In this document: positions 9,369-19,013 of the stretch, one piece after another
Layout: the number at the start of each line of letters is the position of its first letter
How positions within the stretch are numbered: position 1 is the stretch's first letter
Assembly (NCBI RefSeq): GCF_003966265.1
Contig: NZ_RXNV01000004.1
Location: 62,001-126,000 of the forward strand
Origin: Shewanella atlantica
Lineage (GTDB): Bacteria; Pseudomonadota; Gammaproteobacteria; Enterobacterales; Shewanellaceae
Reading direction: 5' to 3'
DNA: 64,000 nucleotides
The notes under the pieces: generated by a model
Seen by the model: only the letters and a program-made list of their open reading frames with translations
Told to the model about the DNA's origin: nothing
Database searches by the model: none
Made by a program: the position numbers and the translations under genes

Positions 9369-9700
9369 AGAGAACACTCCTTCGTATGATGACTCAAGCT
9401 GCTTCCTTCAGCTTTTAGCAGGTTAGTTGTTATACGACTAAAGCCCGCCACTGAAAACAGTGTAGGACATAATGCTATTTCCCCCCAAATATCTTGTTAA
9501 CATCGAAGAGCCTGCGAAAGGTTGCTTCAAACAGCACTCACTTAAGATTGCTTTAAGTAAACAAATGCCCTAAATACGCGAACTGTGCAGCAAAAATGCA
9601 ATTGTCACATATTTTGACGGTGATATACTCACGCGCAGTCGGCTCGCTAATACCTTAGGTATAAGTAAAGCAGCAGTTACAATAAAACTCATGGGATGTT
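9369..9700. other. Divergent intergenic region, ligase / dgkA
   Basis: A 332-base gap. It holds a likely dgkA promoter (9602-9629) and a small inverted repeat ACTTAA/TTAAGT at 9540-9558. No further gene is seen. Confidence 0.5.
9602..9629 (+). promoter_or_regulatory. Sigma70-type promoter for dgkA
   Basis: TTGTCA (9602-9607), 16 bases, TATACT (9624-9629). It lies about 70 bases before the dgkA start. Confidence 0.5.
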
Positions 9701-10075
9701 ATGAAACCTGAAAATAATCACGGATTAAAACGCATATTTAGGGCCACTGGGTTCTCCATGCAAGGACTAAGATTGGCATGGGTGCATGAAGCCGCATTCA
9801 GACAAGAACTGATGTTAGCCATCATTATGTTACCGATAGCGCTTTTGGTTGATATCACCACTGTTGAGCGCCTCTTTTTAATTTTAACTCTCTTTATTGT
9901 CCTAATCGTAGAGTTGTTAAATTCGGCAATTGAGGCCGTTGTCGATAGGGTTGGTGACGAGATACACCCTCTAAGTGGTCAAGCCAAAGATGTCGCTTCG
10001 GCCGCCGTATTTATGAGCCTGGCCTTATGTGGCATTACATGGACAGTCATACTTGCAAGCCGATACATTTCTTAA
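9701..10075 (+). CDS. dgkA: Diacylglycerol kinase
   Basis: DgkA is a small trimeric inner-membrane kinase that phosphorylates diacylglycerol left over from membrane-derived oligosaccharide and lipopolysaccharide decoration, returning it to phospholipid synthesis. The 124-residue length is as usual. An amphipathic N-terminus is followed by three membrane helices. The family signature is visible: ELLNSAIEAVVDR, then GDEIHPLSGQAKD, with the catalytic Glu and metal-binding residues. It is transcribed alone and ends before an inverted-repeat terminator. Very sure. Confidence 0.95.
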   Translation: MKPENNHGLKRIFRATGFSMQGLRLAWVHEAAFRQELMLAIIMLPIALLVDITTVERLFLILTLFIVLIVELLNSAIEAVVDRVGDEIHPLSGQAKDVASAAVFMSLALCGITWTVILASRYIS

Positions 10076-10091
10076 GCCTCCAGTTTAAATC

Positions 10092-10118
10092 AGGAGTCAT
10101 CTTACGGTGACTCCTTTC
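10092..10118 (+). terminator. Probable terminator after dgkA
   Basis: AGGAGTCA (10092-10099) and TGACTCCT (10108-10115) form a perfect 8-bp stem. Only a short T run (TTCCC) follows. Confidence 0.6.
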
Positions 10119-10361
10119 CCGTATCTTTTCCCTTTTGATATTCACTTGGCCAATAGTTTCTTGCTAGTTCACAAGCCCAATAACGACTATTTCAGCGACA
10201 CCGCTTACAAACCCATAAAAAAAATGCAGTTATTTTGATATTTTTTGATACAAGTCATTCACAAATAGAAACAAGCTGCTAGTATAACGGGCATAGATAG
10301 ATTCGATCACATAGAATCAACAACTTAAAATAATAATAAGAATATTTGTGGAGTAGCCTTA

Positions 10362-11255
10362 ATGGTAAGAAAATTAGGCATCTCAGTTTTAGCTATGATA
10401 GCTGCTATCCCCTGTTTAGCCGCAGACGATAGTCAGTCGGTCAATGTAGCTGATAGTAAAACTGTGATTAGAGTTGGAGGATTTTACTCTAATTCCAATT
10501 CCACGATGGATGTTACTAACCCCATTTTAGGTGAAGACTTTAAGATTGATTTCGAGCAAGATCTGAATCTTGAAGAGTCTCAATTCCTGCCTTTTTTCGA
10601 AATATTCCATCATTTCAACGATAAACATCTCATATTTATCGACTGGAAACAACTACATAGAAGTGCAACAGTCCAGAGTATCTCGAATCCATTCCAGGTC
10701 GATCTTGACGACAAGATATTCGATGTAAAGCTTGGTAGTCAACTCAAGACAACGCTCAATATCGATATTGCCAGAATTGGATACGGCTACAATTTCTATC
10801 AGGGTAACAACTACAACATAGGTGTTTCCCTGGGTCTGCACGCCATGTTTATTAAAACCGGATTTGAAGGCAAAGTCGGAGCCTGTGTCGATGGCGAAAA
10901 TATCGATGACTGCGGAATAGCTGCAATTCCTAATGTCGTAGATGAAAAAATAACCGCACCACTTCCTGACATAGGACTATATGGCACCTATGAGTTTTCA
11001 CCTGGTTTCAGTTTTAGAGCTCACGCTCAGTACTTTCAGATAAAACTCGATGACTTAGATGGACGGCTGATAGATGTAAGAGCCGGAATTGAAGCTCAAA
11101 TATCCGAAAACTGGCATATGACAGCTGCATTTAACTATTATGAGGTCGATGTAGACTACGAACAAAAATCGGGTATTGATGGCGTTAATATTGCCAATTA
11201 TAACCTGTCATACAGCTTTATCGGGCCTATGCTGTCTGTGAGCTACCATTTTTAA
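10362..11255 (+). CDS. Probable outer-membrane beta-barrel protein, function unknown
   Basis: The 297-residue product begins with a signal peptide (KLGISVLAMIAAIPCLAA, cleavage near residue 21). It continues with alternating polar/hydrophobic strands and ends SVSYHF, a C-terminal aromatic typical of BamA-inserted barrels. Repeated patterns such as DIARIGYGYNFYQ and WHMTAAFNYYEVDVDY read as transmembrane strands. A Cys pair (GACVDG, DDCGI) may form a loop disulfide. I do not recognise a specific family. A GGAG lies about nine bases before the ATG. It is a lone gene; the 286-base region upstream holds the dgkA terminator. Confidence 0.8.
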   Translation: MVRKLGISVLAMIAAIPCLAADDSQSVNVADSKTVIRVGGFYSNSNSTMDVTNPILGEDFKIDFEQDLNLEESQFLPFFEIFHHFNDKHLIFIDWKQLHRSATVQSISNPFQVDLDDKIFDVKLGSQLKTTLNIDIARIGYGYNFYQGNNYNIGVSLGLHAMFIKTGFEGKVGACVDGENIDDCGIAAIPNVVDEKITAPLPDIGLYGTYEFSPGFSFRAHAQYFQIKLDDLDGRLIDVRAGIEAQISENWHMTAAFNYYEVDVDYEQKSGIDGVNIANYNLSYSFIGPMLSVSYHF

Positions 11256-11359
11256 GTAGATCGATAAATGATGCAGGTTCCGCCATGGCTGGCAGCTGGA
11301 TTTGCTTCAACCTACCTTGTGTTCTGCTGTTCCACCATTCACCACCAACCCTATCCCGC

Positions 11360-12586
11360 TTAACCATAAAATTGATAGCAGACAAAAATAGCGGCAAGAA
11401 TCCCCGCCAGATCCGCCGTTAAACCGCACACCAGTGCATGACGGCCATTACGGATCCCCACCGCACCGAAGTAGACGGCCAACACATAGAAAGTGGTCTC
11501 CGTACTTCCCTGAAATATCGCAGCCAAACGCCCGGCAAACGAGTCGACACCATGATGCTCCATGGTCTCTAACATCATGGCTCTGGCACCTGAACCACTA
11601 AATGGTTTCATTATGCCCGTCGGCAAGGCATCCACAAAGCGAGTGTCTCCCCCCAATACCGATACCACCACAGAGATAAGGTGTAACAGATAATCCAAGG
11701 CCCCCGATGCCCTGAGCATGGAAATCGCCAGTAACATAGCAAGCAGGTAAGGGATAAGCTTTATCGACTGTGAAAATCCCTCTTTAGCACCGGTAATAAA
11801 CTCATCATAAACTGCAACTTTTCTCAGTCCTGCGACAAGAATAAAACTAAACACTAATAACAGGAGTACACCGTTCCCCATAGCGGTGGATAGCGTACCT
11901 ATCGCTGTTGTTGTTAGTGTTCCCAAATAGAAGACCAGCGCCATTATTGAGCCAAAAATTAATGCGCCATAGCCTAAGATAACGCTATTTAACAAAGACA
12001 AACGCTGAAACATCGCCACCACCAATACCCCTGCAATGGTTGAAGCAGAAGTTGCCAGGAGTATGGGCAGAAAAATATCCGCCGGCGCCGCAGCCCCCTG
12101 TTGCGCGCGATAAAGAAAGACGGTGACAGGCACTAAAGTAACCGAAGAAGTATTGAGAACTAAGAAAAGGATCTGCGCGTTGGTTGCGACACTTTTTTGC
12201 GGGTTCAACATCTGCAGATCTTGCATCGCTTTAAGCCCTAATGGCGTAGCCGCATTATCCAGGCCTAAAATATTTGCCGTCAGATTCATAGTGATACTGC
12301 CGTATGCGGGGTGGCCTTTGGGTACCTCAGGCATTAATCTGGACAAGAGTGGTTCAAAAATTTTAGCGAAAAAACCAACGACGCCGGCTTTCTCCCCGAC
12401 CCGCATCAGCCCCATCCATAAAGAGAGGACACCAATTAGCCCCAGGGCTATTTCGGCAGCAAGTTTCGAGCTATCAAATAGTGCTGTCACAGACGAAGAC
12501 AGTACATCCAGCTGACCATTAAAGAGTTGTATGCCAATAGCCAGCATGGCTGTCATAAAGAAAAAAAACCAAATCCGATTTAACAC
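11360..12586 (-). CDS. Fused SpmA-SpmB membrane protein (Gate domains)
   Basis: This 408-residue inner-membrane protein joins the two spore maturation proteins SpmA and SpmB, each a nucleoside-recognition (Gate) domain. In Bacillus they are separate and needed for spore core dehydration; fused versions occur in many non-sporulating Gram-negatives with unknown function. The SpmA half (about 1-200) has the motif TMNLTANILGLDNAATPLGLKA (residues ~99-120). The SpmB half has LPTGIMKPFSGSGARAMM and GSTETTFYVLAVYFG. About ten hydrophobic helices can be counted. The ATG at 12586 precedes a short basic/hydrophobic start. It is transcribed away from rsmF. Confidence 0.88.
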   Translation of the reverse strand: MLNRIWFFFFMTAMLAIGIQLFNGQLDVLSSSVTALFDSSKLAAEIALGLIGVLSLWMGLMRVGEKAGVVGFFAKIFEPLLSRLMPEVPKGHPAYGSITMNLTANILGLDNAATPLGLKAMQDLQMLNPQKSVATNAQILFLVLNTSSVTLVPVTVFLYRAQQGAAAPADIFLPILLATSASTIAGVLVVAMFQRLSLLNSVILGYGALIFGSIMALVFYLGTLTTTAIGTLSTAMGNGVLLLLVFSFILVAGLRKVAVYDEFITGAKEGFSQSIKLIPYLLAMLLAISMLRASGALDYLLHLISVVVSVLGGDTRFVDALPTGIMKPFSGSGARAMMLETMEHHGVDSFAGRLAAIFQGSTETTFYVLAVYFGAVGIRNGRHALVCGLTADLAGILAAIFVCYQFYG

Positions 12587-12731
12587 ACTATATCCTTTTG
12601 ATTAAAACTGAATCTGCGCTATCTAATTGATAAACCCAAGCACTCTTATTAAAAACTCTGCTCACTTCATAAAGCGTGATACTAACAGCCTCCATGGTGC
12701 TCGCTGAAGAGCGAGCCGCTAAATGCTATGA

Positions 12732-12737
12732 TATAAT
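12732..12737 (+). promoter_or_regulatory. -10 box (TATAAT) before rsmF
   Basis: A perfect TATAAT with TATG just before it lies 40 bases upstream of the ATG at 12778. It sits inside a longer in-frame extension, which supports the later start. No good -35 is visible. Confidence 0.5.
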
Positions 12738-12777
12738 CGCGCCAAAAGACACACCGTTAGCTAACTGTCAGAGTCCT

Positions 12778-14214
12778 ATGGTTCAACTAAATCAAGAATT
12801 TATCAAGAGCATTGCTAAAGATATGCCGGCTCATCTTTCAATGGATGATTTTATCAGCTACAGCAGCAAACCTTTGCGCCCATCCATCCGAGTCAACACG
12901 CTAAAAATCTCATCTCAGGATTTCATTTCATTGATGACACCTAAAGGGTGGACACTCGACCCCATTCCCTGGTGCAAAGACGGATTTTGGATCTCACTCG
13001 ACAATGACGTGCAGTTAGGTAACACGGTAGAACACCTCCAGGGTCTGTTTTACATTCAGGAAGCAAGCTCTATGTTACCACCCATAGCGCTATTTTCGAC
13101 ATTAACAGACAATGATGAACGCACCATACTCGATATGGCTTCGGCACCCGGCTCTAAGACCACTCAGATAGCGGCAATGATGGACAACTCGGGTCTACTC
13201 ATTGCTAACGAATATTCATCGAGTCGTGTAAAAGTACTTCACGCCAATGTACTTAGAATGGGGGTCAGTAACACCGCCCTCACCCACTTCGATGCCAGAG
13301 TATTCGGTGAATACCTGTATAACCGATTCGATGCTATTTTACTCGACGCCCCCTGTAGCGGCGAAGGCACTATTCGAAAAGATCCCTTAGCACTTAATAA
13401 TTGGGGGCTAACAGAAAATAGCGCTATCGCCGAAACCCAAAAAGCATTGCTTGAATCGGCCTTCCTGGCGTTAAAAACAGGCGGAACATTAGTCTATTCC
13501 ACCTGTGCACTGAGCAGATTAGAAAATCAAGACGTTTGCGAACACCTCAGATCCACATTTCCTGAGGCGGTTGAGTTTGAATCCCTTGCCTCACTGTTCC
13601 CCGATGCAGATAAAGCCTGTACAGATGAAGGCTTCCTTCACGTATGGCCACAAATCTATGATAGTGAGGGCTTCTTCATCGCCAAGATAACCAAAACCTG
13701 CGATGTTGAAAGACAAAAACCTGAGCCGAAGAGGCAGAAGAATTTTCCGTTTACCACCATATCTTCGAAAGTAGAGCTGGAACTACGCCAGTATTTCAAG
13801 CAAACCTTCGACATAGATATTCCCGTCGGTGACATGCTCATGGTGCGAGATCTGGAGTATTGGTTGTTCCCCGCCGGTATGAAAGAGTTGATCGGAAAAA
13901 TGAGATTTCAGAGAATTGGCGTAAAACTCGCCGATGGACTGAAAAAAGGCTTTAAGGCTAGGCATGAAGCCATCATGGCCTTAGCAGAAAAATCCAGTGG
14001 CTATGAACTCTCTCAAGCGCAGGCCACACAATACCTGATGGGAAGAGATATCCCCCTCGTTGATGGCGGAAAACCACAAGGAGAGCTGATAGTGACCTAT
14101 CATGGGTGTGCATTAGGGGTTGCAAAACATTTGGGAAGCCGTCTTAAAAACAGTCTTCCCAGAGATTTAGTACGGGATAAAATTGCCGATTCAGATGCCA
14201 GCACGAACCTCTGA
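12778..14214 (+). CDS. rsmF: 16S rRNA (cytosine-1407-C5)-methyltransferase RsmF
   Basis: RsmF (YebU) methylates C1407 of 16S rRNA using S-adenosylmethionine. The SAM site LDMASAPGSKTTQ and the two NSUN cysteines, DAPCSGEGT and YSTCALS, are all visible. The C-terminal third matches the RsmF PUA-like region. The start at 12778 gives 478 residues, the E. coli length, and aligns with its N-terminus (SIRVNTLKIS at the same place). An in-frame ATG at 12676 would add 34 residues running through a TATAAT box, so I reject it. Confidence 0.95.
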   Translation: MVQLNQEFIKSIAKDMPAHLSMDDFISYSSKPLRPSIRVNTLKISSQDFISLMTPKGWTLDPIPWCKDGFWISLDNDVQLGNTVEHLQGLFYIQEASSMLPPIALFSTLTDNDERTILDMASAPGSKTTQIAAMMDNSGLLIANEYSSSRVKVLHANVLRMGVSNTALTHFDARVFGEYLYNRFDAILLDAPCSGEGTIRKDPLALNNWGLTENSAIAETQKALLESAFLALKTGGTLVYSTCALSRLENQDVCEHLRSTFPEAVEFESLASLFPDADKACTDEGFLHVWPQIYDSEGFFIAKITKTCDVERQKPEPKRQKNFPFTTISSKVELELRQYFKQTFDIDIPVGDMLMVRDLEYWLFPAGMKELIGKMRFQRIGVKLADGLKKGFKARHEAIMALAEKSSGYELSQAQATQYLMGRDIPLVDGGKPQGELIVTYHGCALGVAKHLGSRLKNSLPRDLVRDKIADSDASTNL

Positions 14215-14254
14215 AACATTTAGTTACAAAGCTATGTTAAAAAATAGTAATATT

Positions 14255-14395
14255 CTCGCTAGGAGTTTTCACTCTCTACTACACTAATAGCCAGAGAGTT
14301 AATTCCCGCGAGGATCTCACCAGTAGCGCACGGCTCTTTAGATAGAGCCATTCCCCTGGACCCAGAACAATTGGAATAGTTTTGGGTCTTTTTTT
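14255..14395 (+). ncRNA. Candidate structured RNA or long rsmF 3' UTR
   Basis: The gap between convergent rsmF and tatD holds nested stems ending in a terminator. CTCGC (14255-14259) can pair with GCGAG (14308-14312), enclosing ACTCTCT (14271-14277) with AGAGAGT (14293-14299). GGCTCT (14332-14337) pairs with AGAGCC (14344-14349). The terminator stem is at 14359-14388. A weak promoter TTACAA-N18-TAATAT (14224-14253) could start it. No family recognised; it may simply be the 3' UTR of rsmF. Confidence 0.4.
14359..14395 (+). terminator. Rho-independent terminator
   Basis: GACCCAGAAC (14359-14368) pairs with GTTTTGGGTC (14379-14388), allowing one G-U, followed by seven T. Confidence 0.85.
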
Positions 14396-14420
14396 GACTT
14401 TTTTCGGCCTCTATATTTGA

Positions 14421-15209
14421 CTAGCGGCCAGCAAGCTTGGCTGCATCGGTGAACAGGTTAAAGAAATTATCTGTGGTGTATTGAGCCAACTCTTCGAAGC
14501 TCTCTCCACGTAACTGAGCAATATACTCGGCCACATCTCTGACAAATGCAGGTTGATTCTCTTTACCGCGATGAGGAACCGGGGCTAAATAGGGAGCATC
14601 GGTCTCGACCAGCAGCCTGTCTTTAGGCACCTTACGAATGACGGTTCTCAACTCTCCCGCATTTTTAAAGGTCGCAATACCCGAAACTGAAATATAAAAA
14701 CCCAAATCGATAGCGGCCTTAGCCATCTCCCAGTTTTCTGTGAAGCAGTGCAACACCCCACCGACCTTGTCACCGTGTCCATTTTTCAAAAAATTCAGTG
14801 TATCTTCACGAGCGTCACGAGTATGAATAATTAAAGGCTTATTAACTTGAACTGCCAGCTCGATCTGCTGCTCGAAACAAGTCTGCTGTAGGGCCTTCGT
14901 TTCGTTGGCATAAAAATAATCTAAGCCGGTCTCACCTATGGCGATCACCTTCGGCTCTTTAACAAACTCCTGTAGCTGTACCGCATCTAACCCCTCCTGA
15001 ACATCCAGAGGGTGTACGCCTGCGGAAAGAAAGACTTGGTCAAACTCTGCCATCTTGTCGCGCATAGACTCGAAGCCATTTTGACGAACATTAACACATA
15101 GGAAGTAATCTACTCCTCTGGTTTTAGCTTCTTTGAGGATATGTTGAAGAGTTTGATGATCGGGCGCCGCTTTTAAACGGTCAAGATGACAATGAGAATC
15201 GATGAGCAC
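14421..15209 (-). CDS. ycfH: TatD-family metal-dependent hydrolase (YcfH type)
   Basis: TatD-family proteins are TIM-barrel metal-dependent DNases. The metal ligands are visible in DSHCHLD, GETGLDYF, IIHTRDA, HCFTE and ETDAPYL. The downstream position after holB and pilZ matches ycfH in E. coli (tmk-holB-ycfH). There is no ATG before residue ~53. I chose the GTG at 15209, which begins one residue before LIDSHCHLD, as in E. coli, and has GGA upstream. A TTG at 15224 is the alternative. Last gene of the leftward operon. Role in vivo: DNA repair or D-Tyr-tRNA processing has been suggested for relatives. Confidence 0.93.
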   Translation of the reverse strand: MLIDSHCHLDRLKAAPDHQTLQHILKEAKTRGVDYFLCVNVRQNGFESMRDKMAEFDQVFLSAGVHPLDVQEGLDAVQLQEFVKEPKVIAIGETGLDYFYANETKALQQTCFEQQIELAVQVNKPLIIHTRDAREDTLNFLKNGHGDKVGGVLHCFTENWEMAKAAIDLGFYISVSGIATFKNAGELRTVIRKVPKDRLLVETDAPYLAPVPHRGKENQPAFVRDVAEYIAQLRGESFEELAQYTTDNFFNLFTDAAKLAGR

Positions 15210-15316
15210 GGGAGTTTCCAGCAATTAATGTGTAAAAAAGAAGTTCTATTCAGTATATTCCGGCGCAGATTTTAACCGGCAACATGCTGAGTTACAGAAG
15301 ATGGAAGGATACAGAC

Positions 15317-15643
15317 CTACATGGTGCAGGTCAAATCACCGGACGCAAGCTCCCGGGATAACAGATTTTCAATATGATGTTTGTGGGTATCGGGATCAGT
15401 TAATATTTTCACACCAATCCCTGCAGGCCGACCACCCGAGGCTCCTAATGGATTAATCCAAACCACCACTCCTTCAAACTGGTGCTTAGAGGTTGAGCCG
15501 GGAAGTTGATAGGCAATCGTTAACTCTTGCCCCAGATAATGGCTTTCTGTGGTCGCAACGAATAAACCTGCCGGTTTAATAAAGGGCATGTAAGCGCGGT
15601 AAAGCTGATGTAAGGTGTCAAAATTAACAACTAGATCTATCAT
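15317..15643 (-). CDS. pilZ: PilZ domain protein, type IV pilus assembly
   Basis: This 108-residue protein matches the short PilZ proteins needed for type IV pilus formation. It has the barrel core (FVATTESHYLGQELTIAYQLPG) and the C-terminal GVKILTD strand. The N-terminus lacks an RxxxR motif, so it probably does not bind cyclic di-GMP, as is known for the founding PilZ of Pseudomonas. It lies seven bases after holB and about 100 bases before tatD, in the usual holB-pilZ-tatD order of Pseudomonas and Shewanella. Confidence 0.9.
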   Translation of the reverse strand: MIDLVVNFDTLHQLYRAYMPFIKPAGLFVATTESHYLGQELTIAYQLPGSTSKHQFEGVVVWINPLGASGGRPAGIGVKILTDPDTHKHHIENLLSRELASGDLTCTM

Positions 15644-15650
15644 AAACCGA

Positions 15651-16565
15651 TCACTTTTTACCCATCTCGTAGTATTCTAATATAAACGATTGAAATAAAG
15701 CTAAATAATTTACATTCGGCATAAGTAAAAGACGGTGATAAGTCTCCATCACCTTCGCGCTGAACTCTGTTATTTTCACTCTCAACAATGCATCTAAATC
15801 TGTCTGTTTCACTAGTTTCTGTCTTAAAAGTAAATATAAAACTTTAAGTGCATCAGAAACTTGCTTTTCATTTATATTAATTAAATTAGCACACAGGTGA
15901 CCAGAGGACAAACTTTGAGACCAGTCTTTTCTTAGCTGAAGTAAGGTGGTATACCGTTCACCTTCCAGAGCCTTAGCCAGCTCCAATGGTCCCCCCATCA
16001 CCGGCAGACACCAGGTCACATCGGATTTACCACCCGATTCCAGTGATAGCCAGCTCTTGATCTCTTCACGTGTTGGTGCCTGGAAATGGATCCGTTGACA
16101 GCGACTACTGATGGTTGCCATCAACCTCGAAGGGGTATCTGACTGTAAGAGTAGTAATGTCTCTTTACCTGGCTCTTCGAGCGTTTTTAACAGGGCATTG
16201 GCCGAAGCCTGATTTAGTTTTTCACAATTACCGATAACGGCAACGCGCCTGCCGCCTTGCTGTGATGTTGCCGTCAGTTTTCGACAAAGCTCCCTCACCT
16301 GATCGACCTTAATTTGATTCCCATCGGCGAGAATGTGATAAAAGTCCGGATGATTATTAGCTTCGACTAACTGACACGCTTTACAGAACCCACACGCTCC
16401 CTGTGATGTCACCGTTTGACATAGCGCAGCCTTTGCCAAGGCTAAGGAGAGGATTTCACCGCCATATCCGTTATGTACCCCAACAAGGTAAGCATGACCG
16501 ATATGCTGTGATTTTAGTTGCTCACTAAAATCACCGATAACCGGGGTCAACCAAGGCAGCTCCAT
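15651..16565 (-). CDS. holB: DNA polymerase III subunit delta'
   Basis: Delta' is the stator of the clamp loader that opens the beta clamp at replication forks. A four-Cys zinc module is present (CQTV, then CGFCKAC), and SRC in SSRCQRI is the arginine-finger motif. The Walker A position reads GVHNGYGGEI and lacks the GKT, as expected for delta', which does not hydrolyse ATP. The ATG at 16565 overlaps the tmk stop (TAATG) with GGAG just upstream, so the genes are translationally coupled. An upstream GTG at 16571 is less likely. Confidence 0.95.
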   Translation of the reverse strand: MELPWLTPVIGDFSEQLKSQHIGHAYLVGVHNGYGGEILSLALAKAALCQTVTSQGACGFCKACQLVEANNHPDFYHILADGNQIKVDQVRELCRKLTATSQQGGRRVAVIGNCEKLNQASANALLKTLEEPGKETLLLLQSDTPSRLMATISSRCQRIHFQAPTREEIKSWLSLESGGKSDVTWCLPVMGGPLELAKALEGERYTTLLQLRKDWSQSLSSGHLCANLININEKQVSDALKVLYLLLRQKLVKQTDLDALLRVKITEFSAKVMETYHRLLLMPNVNYLALFQSFILEYYEMGKK

Positions 16566-17197
16566 TACCACTCCATTGATTGCAATAACGCAAGAATGTC
16601 TTTATGTACTTCAGCCATAGTCTGACCCGCATCGATAACGGCGATGGAGTCATCTTTCGATGCGAAGGAGAGAAAGGTCCCACGGGCACGCTCAAAAAAG
16701 TCCAGCTCTTGCTTCTCAATCCTGTCTAACTCACCCCGGCTTGCGGCGCGACTTAAACCCAATTCTGGGTCGATATCCAGATAGATAGTCAAATCAGGCT
16801 TGAATTCTCCCAACGTGGCCTGACTCACGACCTCGACCAAATCCATCAAGCCCCGCCCTCCCCCTTGGTAGGCCAGGGACGAAAGGTTATGCCTGTCCCC
16901 AAGTACCCATTCTCCACGAGATAGGGCCGGTTTAATCACGTTGGCGACTAACTGAGCTCTTGCGGCGTAAAGGAGAAGACACTCAGCCTCGTCACAGAGT
17001 GGATCACTCTCATCGGCGATTTTAACGAGATCTCTCATACGTTCAGCCAATGGTGTACCACCAGGTTCACGGGTACACACGGGAGCTGTGCCGGTGTGCT
17101 TTTCGATAAAATCCCGAACAAGGGATATCGCACTGGACTTGCCTGCGCCTTCCAACCCCTCGATCACAATAAATTTACTGCTGTTTTGGTTATTCAT
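16565..17197 (-). CDS. tmk: Thymidylate kinase
   Basis: Tmk phosphorylates dTMP to dTDP for DNA synthesis. The P-loop reads GLEGAGKSS at residues 13-21. The DR[HY] motif is in [14 protein letters not shown], followed by the lid region ([12 protein letters not shown]) with the basic residues of the E. coli-type enzyme. The length of 210 is standard. It overlaps mltG upstream by four bases and holB downstream by one base, so the three are one translational unit. Confidence 0.97.
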   Translation of the reverse strand: MNNQNSSKFIVIEGLEGAGKSSAISLVRDFIEKHTGTAPVCTREPGGTPLAERMRDLVKIADESDPLCDEAECLLLYAARAQLVANVIKPALSRGEWVLGDRHNLSSLAYQGGGRGLMDLVEVVSQATLGEFKPDLTIYLDIDPELGLSRAASRGELDRIEKQELDFFERARGTFLSFASKDDSIAVIDAGQTMAEVHKDILALLQSMEW

Positions 17198-18201
17198 CGA
17201 TTTCTCTGATACTTGTTTACGGCACGGTTGTGCTCGACTAATGTTCTTGAAAATACGTGACTGCCATCATTGCGGGACACGAAATAGAGGTAGTTCACGT
17301 CTGCCGGCTGCGCAGCGGCAAGCAGTGATGCGCCACTTGGCGCCGCAATTGGAGTTGGCGTAAGCCCATTAATTCTATACGTATTAAAGGGAGTTAGCTC
17401 TCTCAGATCCTTGCGCCTGATATTGCCTTGATACCTGTCTCCCATGCCGTAAATCACGGTCGGATCGGTTTGTAAACGCATCCCCTTATTGAGGCGGTTA
17501 GCAAATACTGCCGATATCCAGGGACGTTCGCTCGCCTTGCCGGTCTCTTTTTCGATTATCGATGCCATGATCAATAACTCATAAGGTGACTTAAGCGGAA
17601 GGTCCTCAGCACGTTGCGCCCAGGCAGCGGCTAACTCCTGCTGCATCTTATTATAACTTTGAGTAACGACCAGCTGAATGTCATCGCCAGCAACATAATG
17701 ATAAGTGTCGGGATAAAATTTACCTTCGGGCAAACCGGACTCATCTCCCTGCTCGACTAAAACCCGCCTGAATACGTCTTCATCAAATTGACTTTGAGGT
17801 AAGGTTTCCAGTACCGCCAACCACTCCTTGATACTCTGTCCCTCGATAAGCGTCACACTGAAGACTTTCTCTTTTCCCTCAACCAACTTCTCAAGCAGCT
17901 CGTTGACTGTCTCGCCGGGCTCTATAACGTAGAATCCTGAGCGAATTTTAGCAAGTTCCGGTTTAAGACGGGCCAATACTTTCAGCTTCCAACCCTCGGT
18001 AACTAACTCCCGTTTCTCTAACGTGGTCACGAGCTGTGAAAATGAGGTGCCGCGTTTGAGTTCAAGATCTTGTGGCTGAGCAATGTTTAGCGGTAACTGA
18101 CTAAACCCGATAATATGTTTATAACCCAAAAAACCAAAGCCACCAGCGAGGGTAAGCAGAGTAAAACTGGTTGCGACAAGCGCTAAAACAATTTTTTTCA
18201 T
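17194..18201 (-). CDS. mltG: Endolytic murein transglycosylase MltG
   Basis: MltG (YceG) cuts nascent glycan strands and is thought to release new peptidoglycan. It has one N-terminal membrane helix ([19 protein letters not shown]), a LysM-like region, then the YceG catalytic core with the Glu in [10 protein letters not shown] and the typical QTDPTVIYG and TPYN-like [16 protein letters not shown]. It sits between pabC and tmk, as in E. coli. It overlaps both neighbours by four bases (ATGA-type coupling). Confidence 0.95.
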   Translation of the reverse strand: MKKIVLALVATSFTLLTLAGGFGFLGYKHIIGFSQLPLNIAQPQDLELKRGTSFSQLVTTLEKRELVTEGWKLKVLARLKPELAKIRSGFYVIEPGETVNELLEKLVEGKEKVFSVTLIEGQSIKEWLAVLETLPQSQFDEDVFRRVLVEQGDESGLPEGKFYPDTYHYVAGDDIQLVVTQSYNKMQQELAAAWAQRAEDLPLKSPYELLIMASIIEKETGKASERPWISAVFANRLNKGMRLQTDPTVIYGMGDRYQGNIRRKDLRELTPFNTYRINGLTPTPIAAPSGASLLAAAQPADVNYLYFVSRNDGSHVFSRTLVEHNRAVNKYQRNR

Positions 18202-19013
18202 AAGGTAAGCTGTAAAGAATCTCTTATTGAAGCAGTAAAAGATGACCGCTCATAGGTAAAGTCATCGATCCGATTAATATCGACAAGGCCAAACAGGCTG
18301 TTAGTAATAAATCCATGCTCAAACTGAGACAGTTGCAGATAGCTGACTTCATTAATATGCAGATCGAAACCTAGATCTATGAGTGCATAGATGACCTGCT
18401 CTCGCATCACTCCGGCAACCCCCGCCAAAGCAATGCTCGGTGTGATGACTTTATTACCATCAACCAGAAACAGATTTGCCATCGATGACTCAATAACATT
18501 GCACTGTTGATCCATCACCAGCCAGTCCTCAAAACCTGAGGGTAAGCTCTTTGATTTAATTAATACCTGTTCGAGACGGTTCAGATGTTTAATACCAGCC
18601 AGCAAGGGTTGATGCGCCAGCTTAACATCGCTGCTCTTCAAGGATATTCCCCCACTTTGCCATTGTGAATAATGGGTGGGGATAGCATGAACCGAGACGA
18701 TTTCGGTAATGCTTGCATCAGCCGGCGCAGCATAGCCGCGCCCGCCGACACCACGGCCGAGTAATAGCTTAATACAGCCCTCACCACGAGTCATCGCAAT
18801 CTGGTTAATCCGGGCAATAAGCGCATCACTGCCGCACCAGTCGAAACCTAGCCGCTTTGCGCCCTGCTCCAGCCTCTGCATGTGGGCCTTTAAAAACAAG
18901 ATCTTACCACCACTGAAACGCATGGTCGCAAACAATCCGTCTCCGTAAGCTAATCCACGTTCGAGTGGATCAATCTGGCAATCTTGTTTCCCGTTTACCC
19001 AAACTTCAGTCAT
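18198..19013 (-). CDS. pabC: Aminodeoxychorismate lyase
   Basis: PabC is a PLP enzyme that makes 4-aminobenzoate from 4-amino-4-deoxychorismate for folate synthesis. The class IV aminotransferase fold shows in ERGLAYGDGLFATMR near the start, the PLP Lys in AGIKHLNRLEQV, and the phosphate-binding EVSYLQLSQ. I chose the ATG at 19013; a GTG two codons earlier is possible. First gene of the pabC-mltG-tmk-holB-pilZ-tatD block. A long perfect inverted repeat lies 92-118 bases upstream. Confidence 0.94.
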   Translation of the reverse strand: MTEVWVNGKQDCQIDPLERGLAYGDGLFATMRFSGGKILFLKAHMQRLEQGAKRLGFDWCGSDALIARINQIAMTRGEGCIKLLLGRGVGGRGYAAPADASITEIVSVHAIPTHYSQWQSGGISLKSSDVKLAHQPLLAGIKHLNRLEQVLIKSKSLPSGFEDWLVMDQQCNVIESSMANLFLVDGNKVITPSIALAGVAGVMREQVIYALIDLGFDLHINEVSYLQLSQFEHGFITNSLFGLVDINRIDDFTYERSSFTASIRDSLQLTL

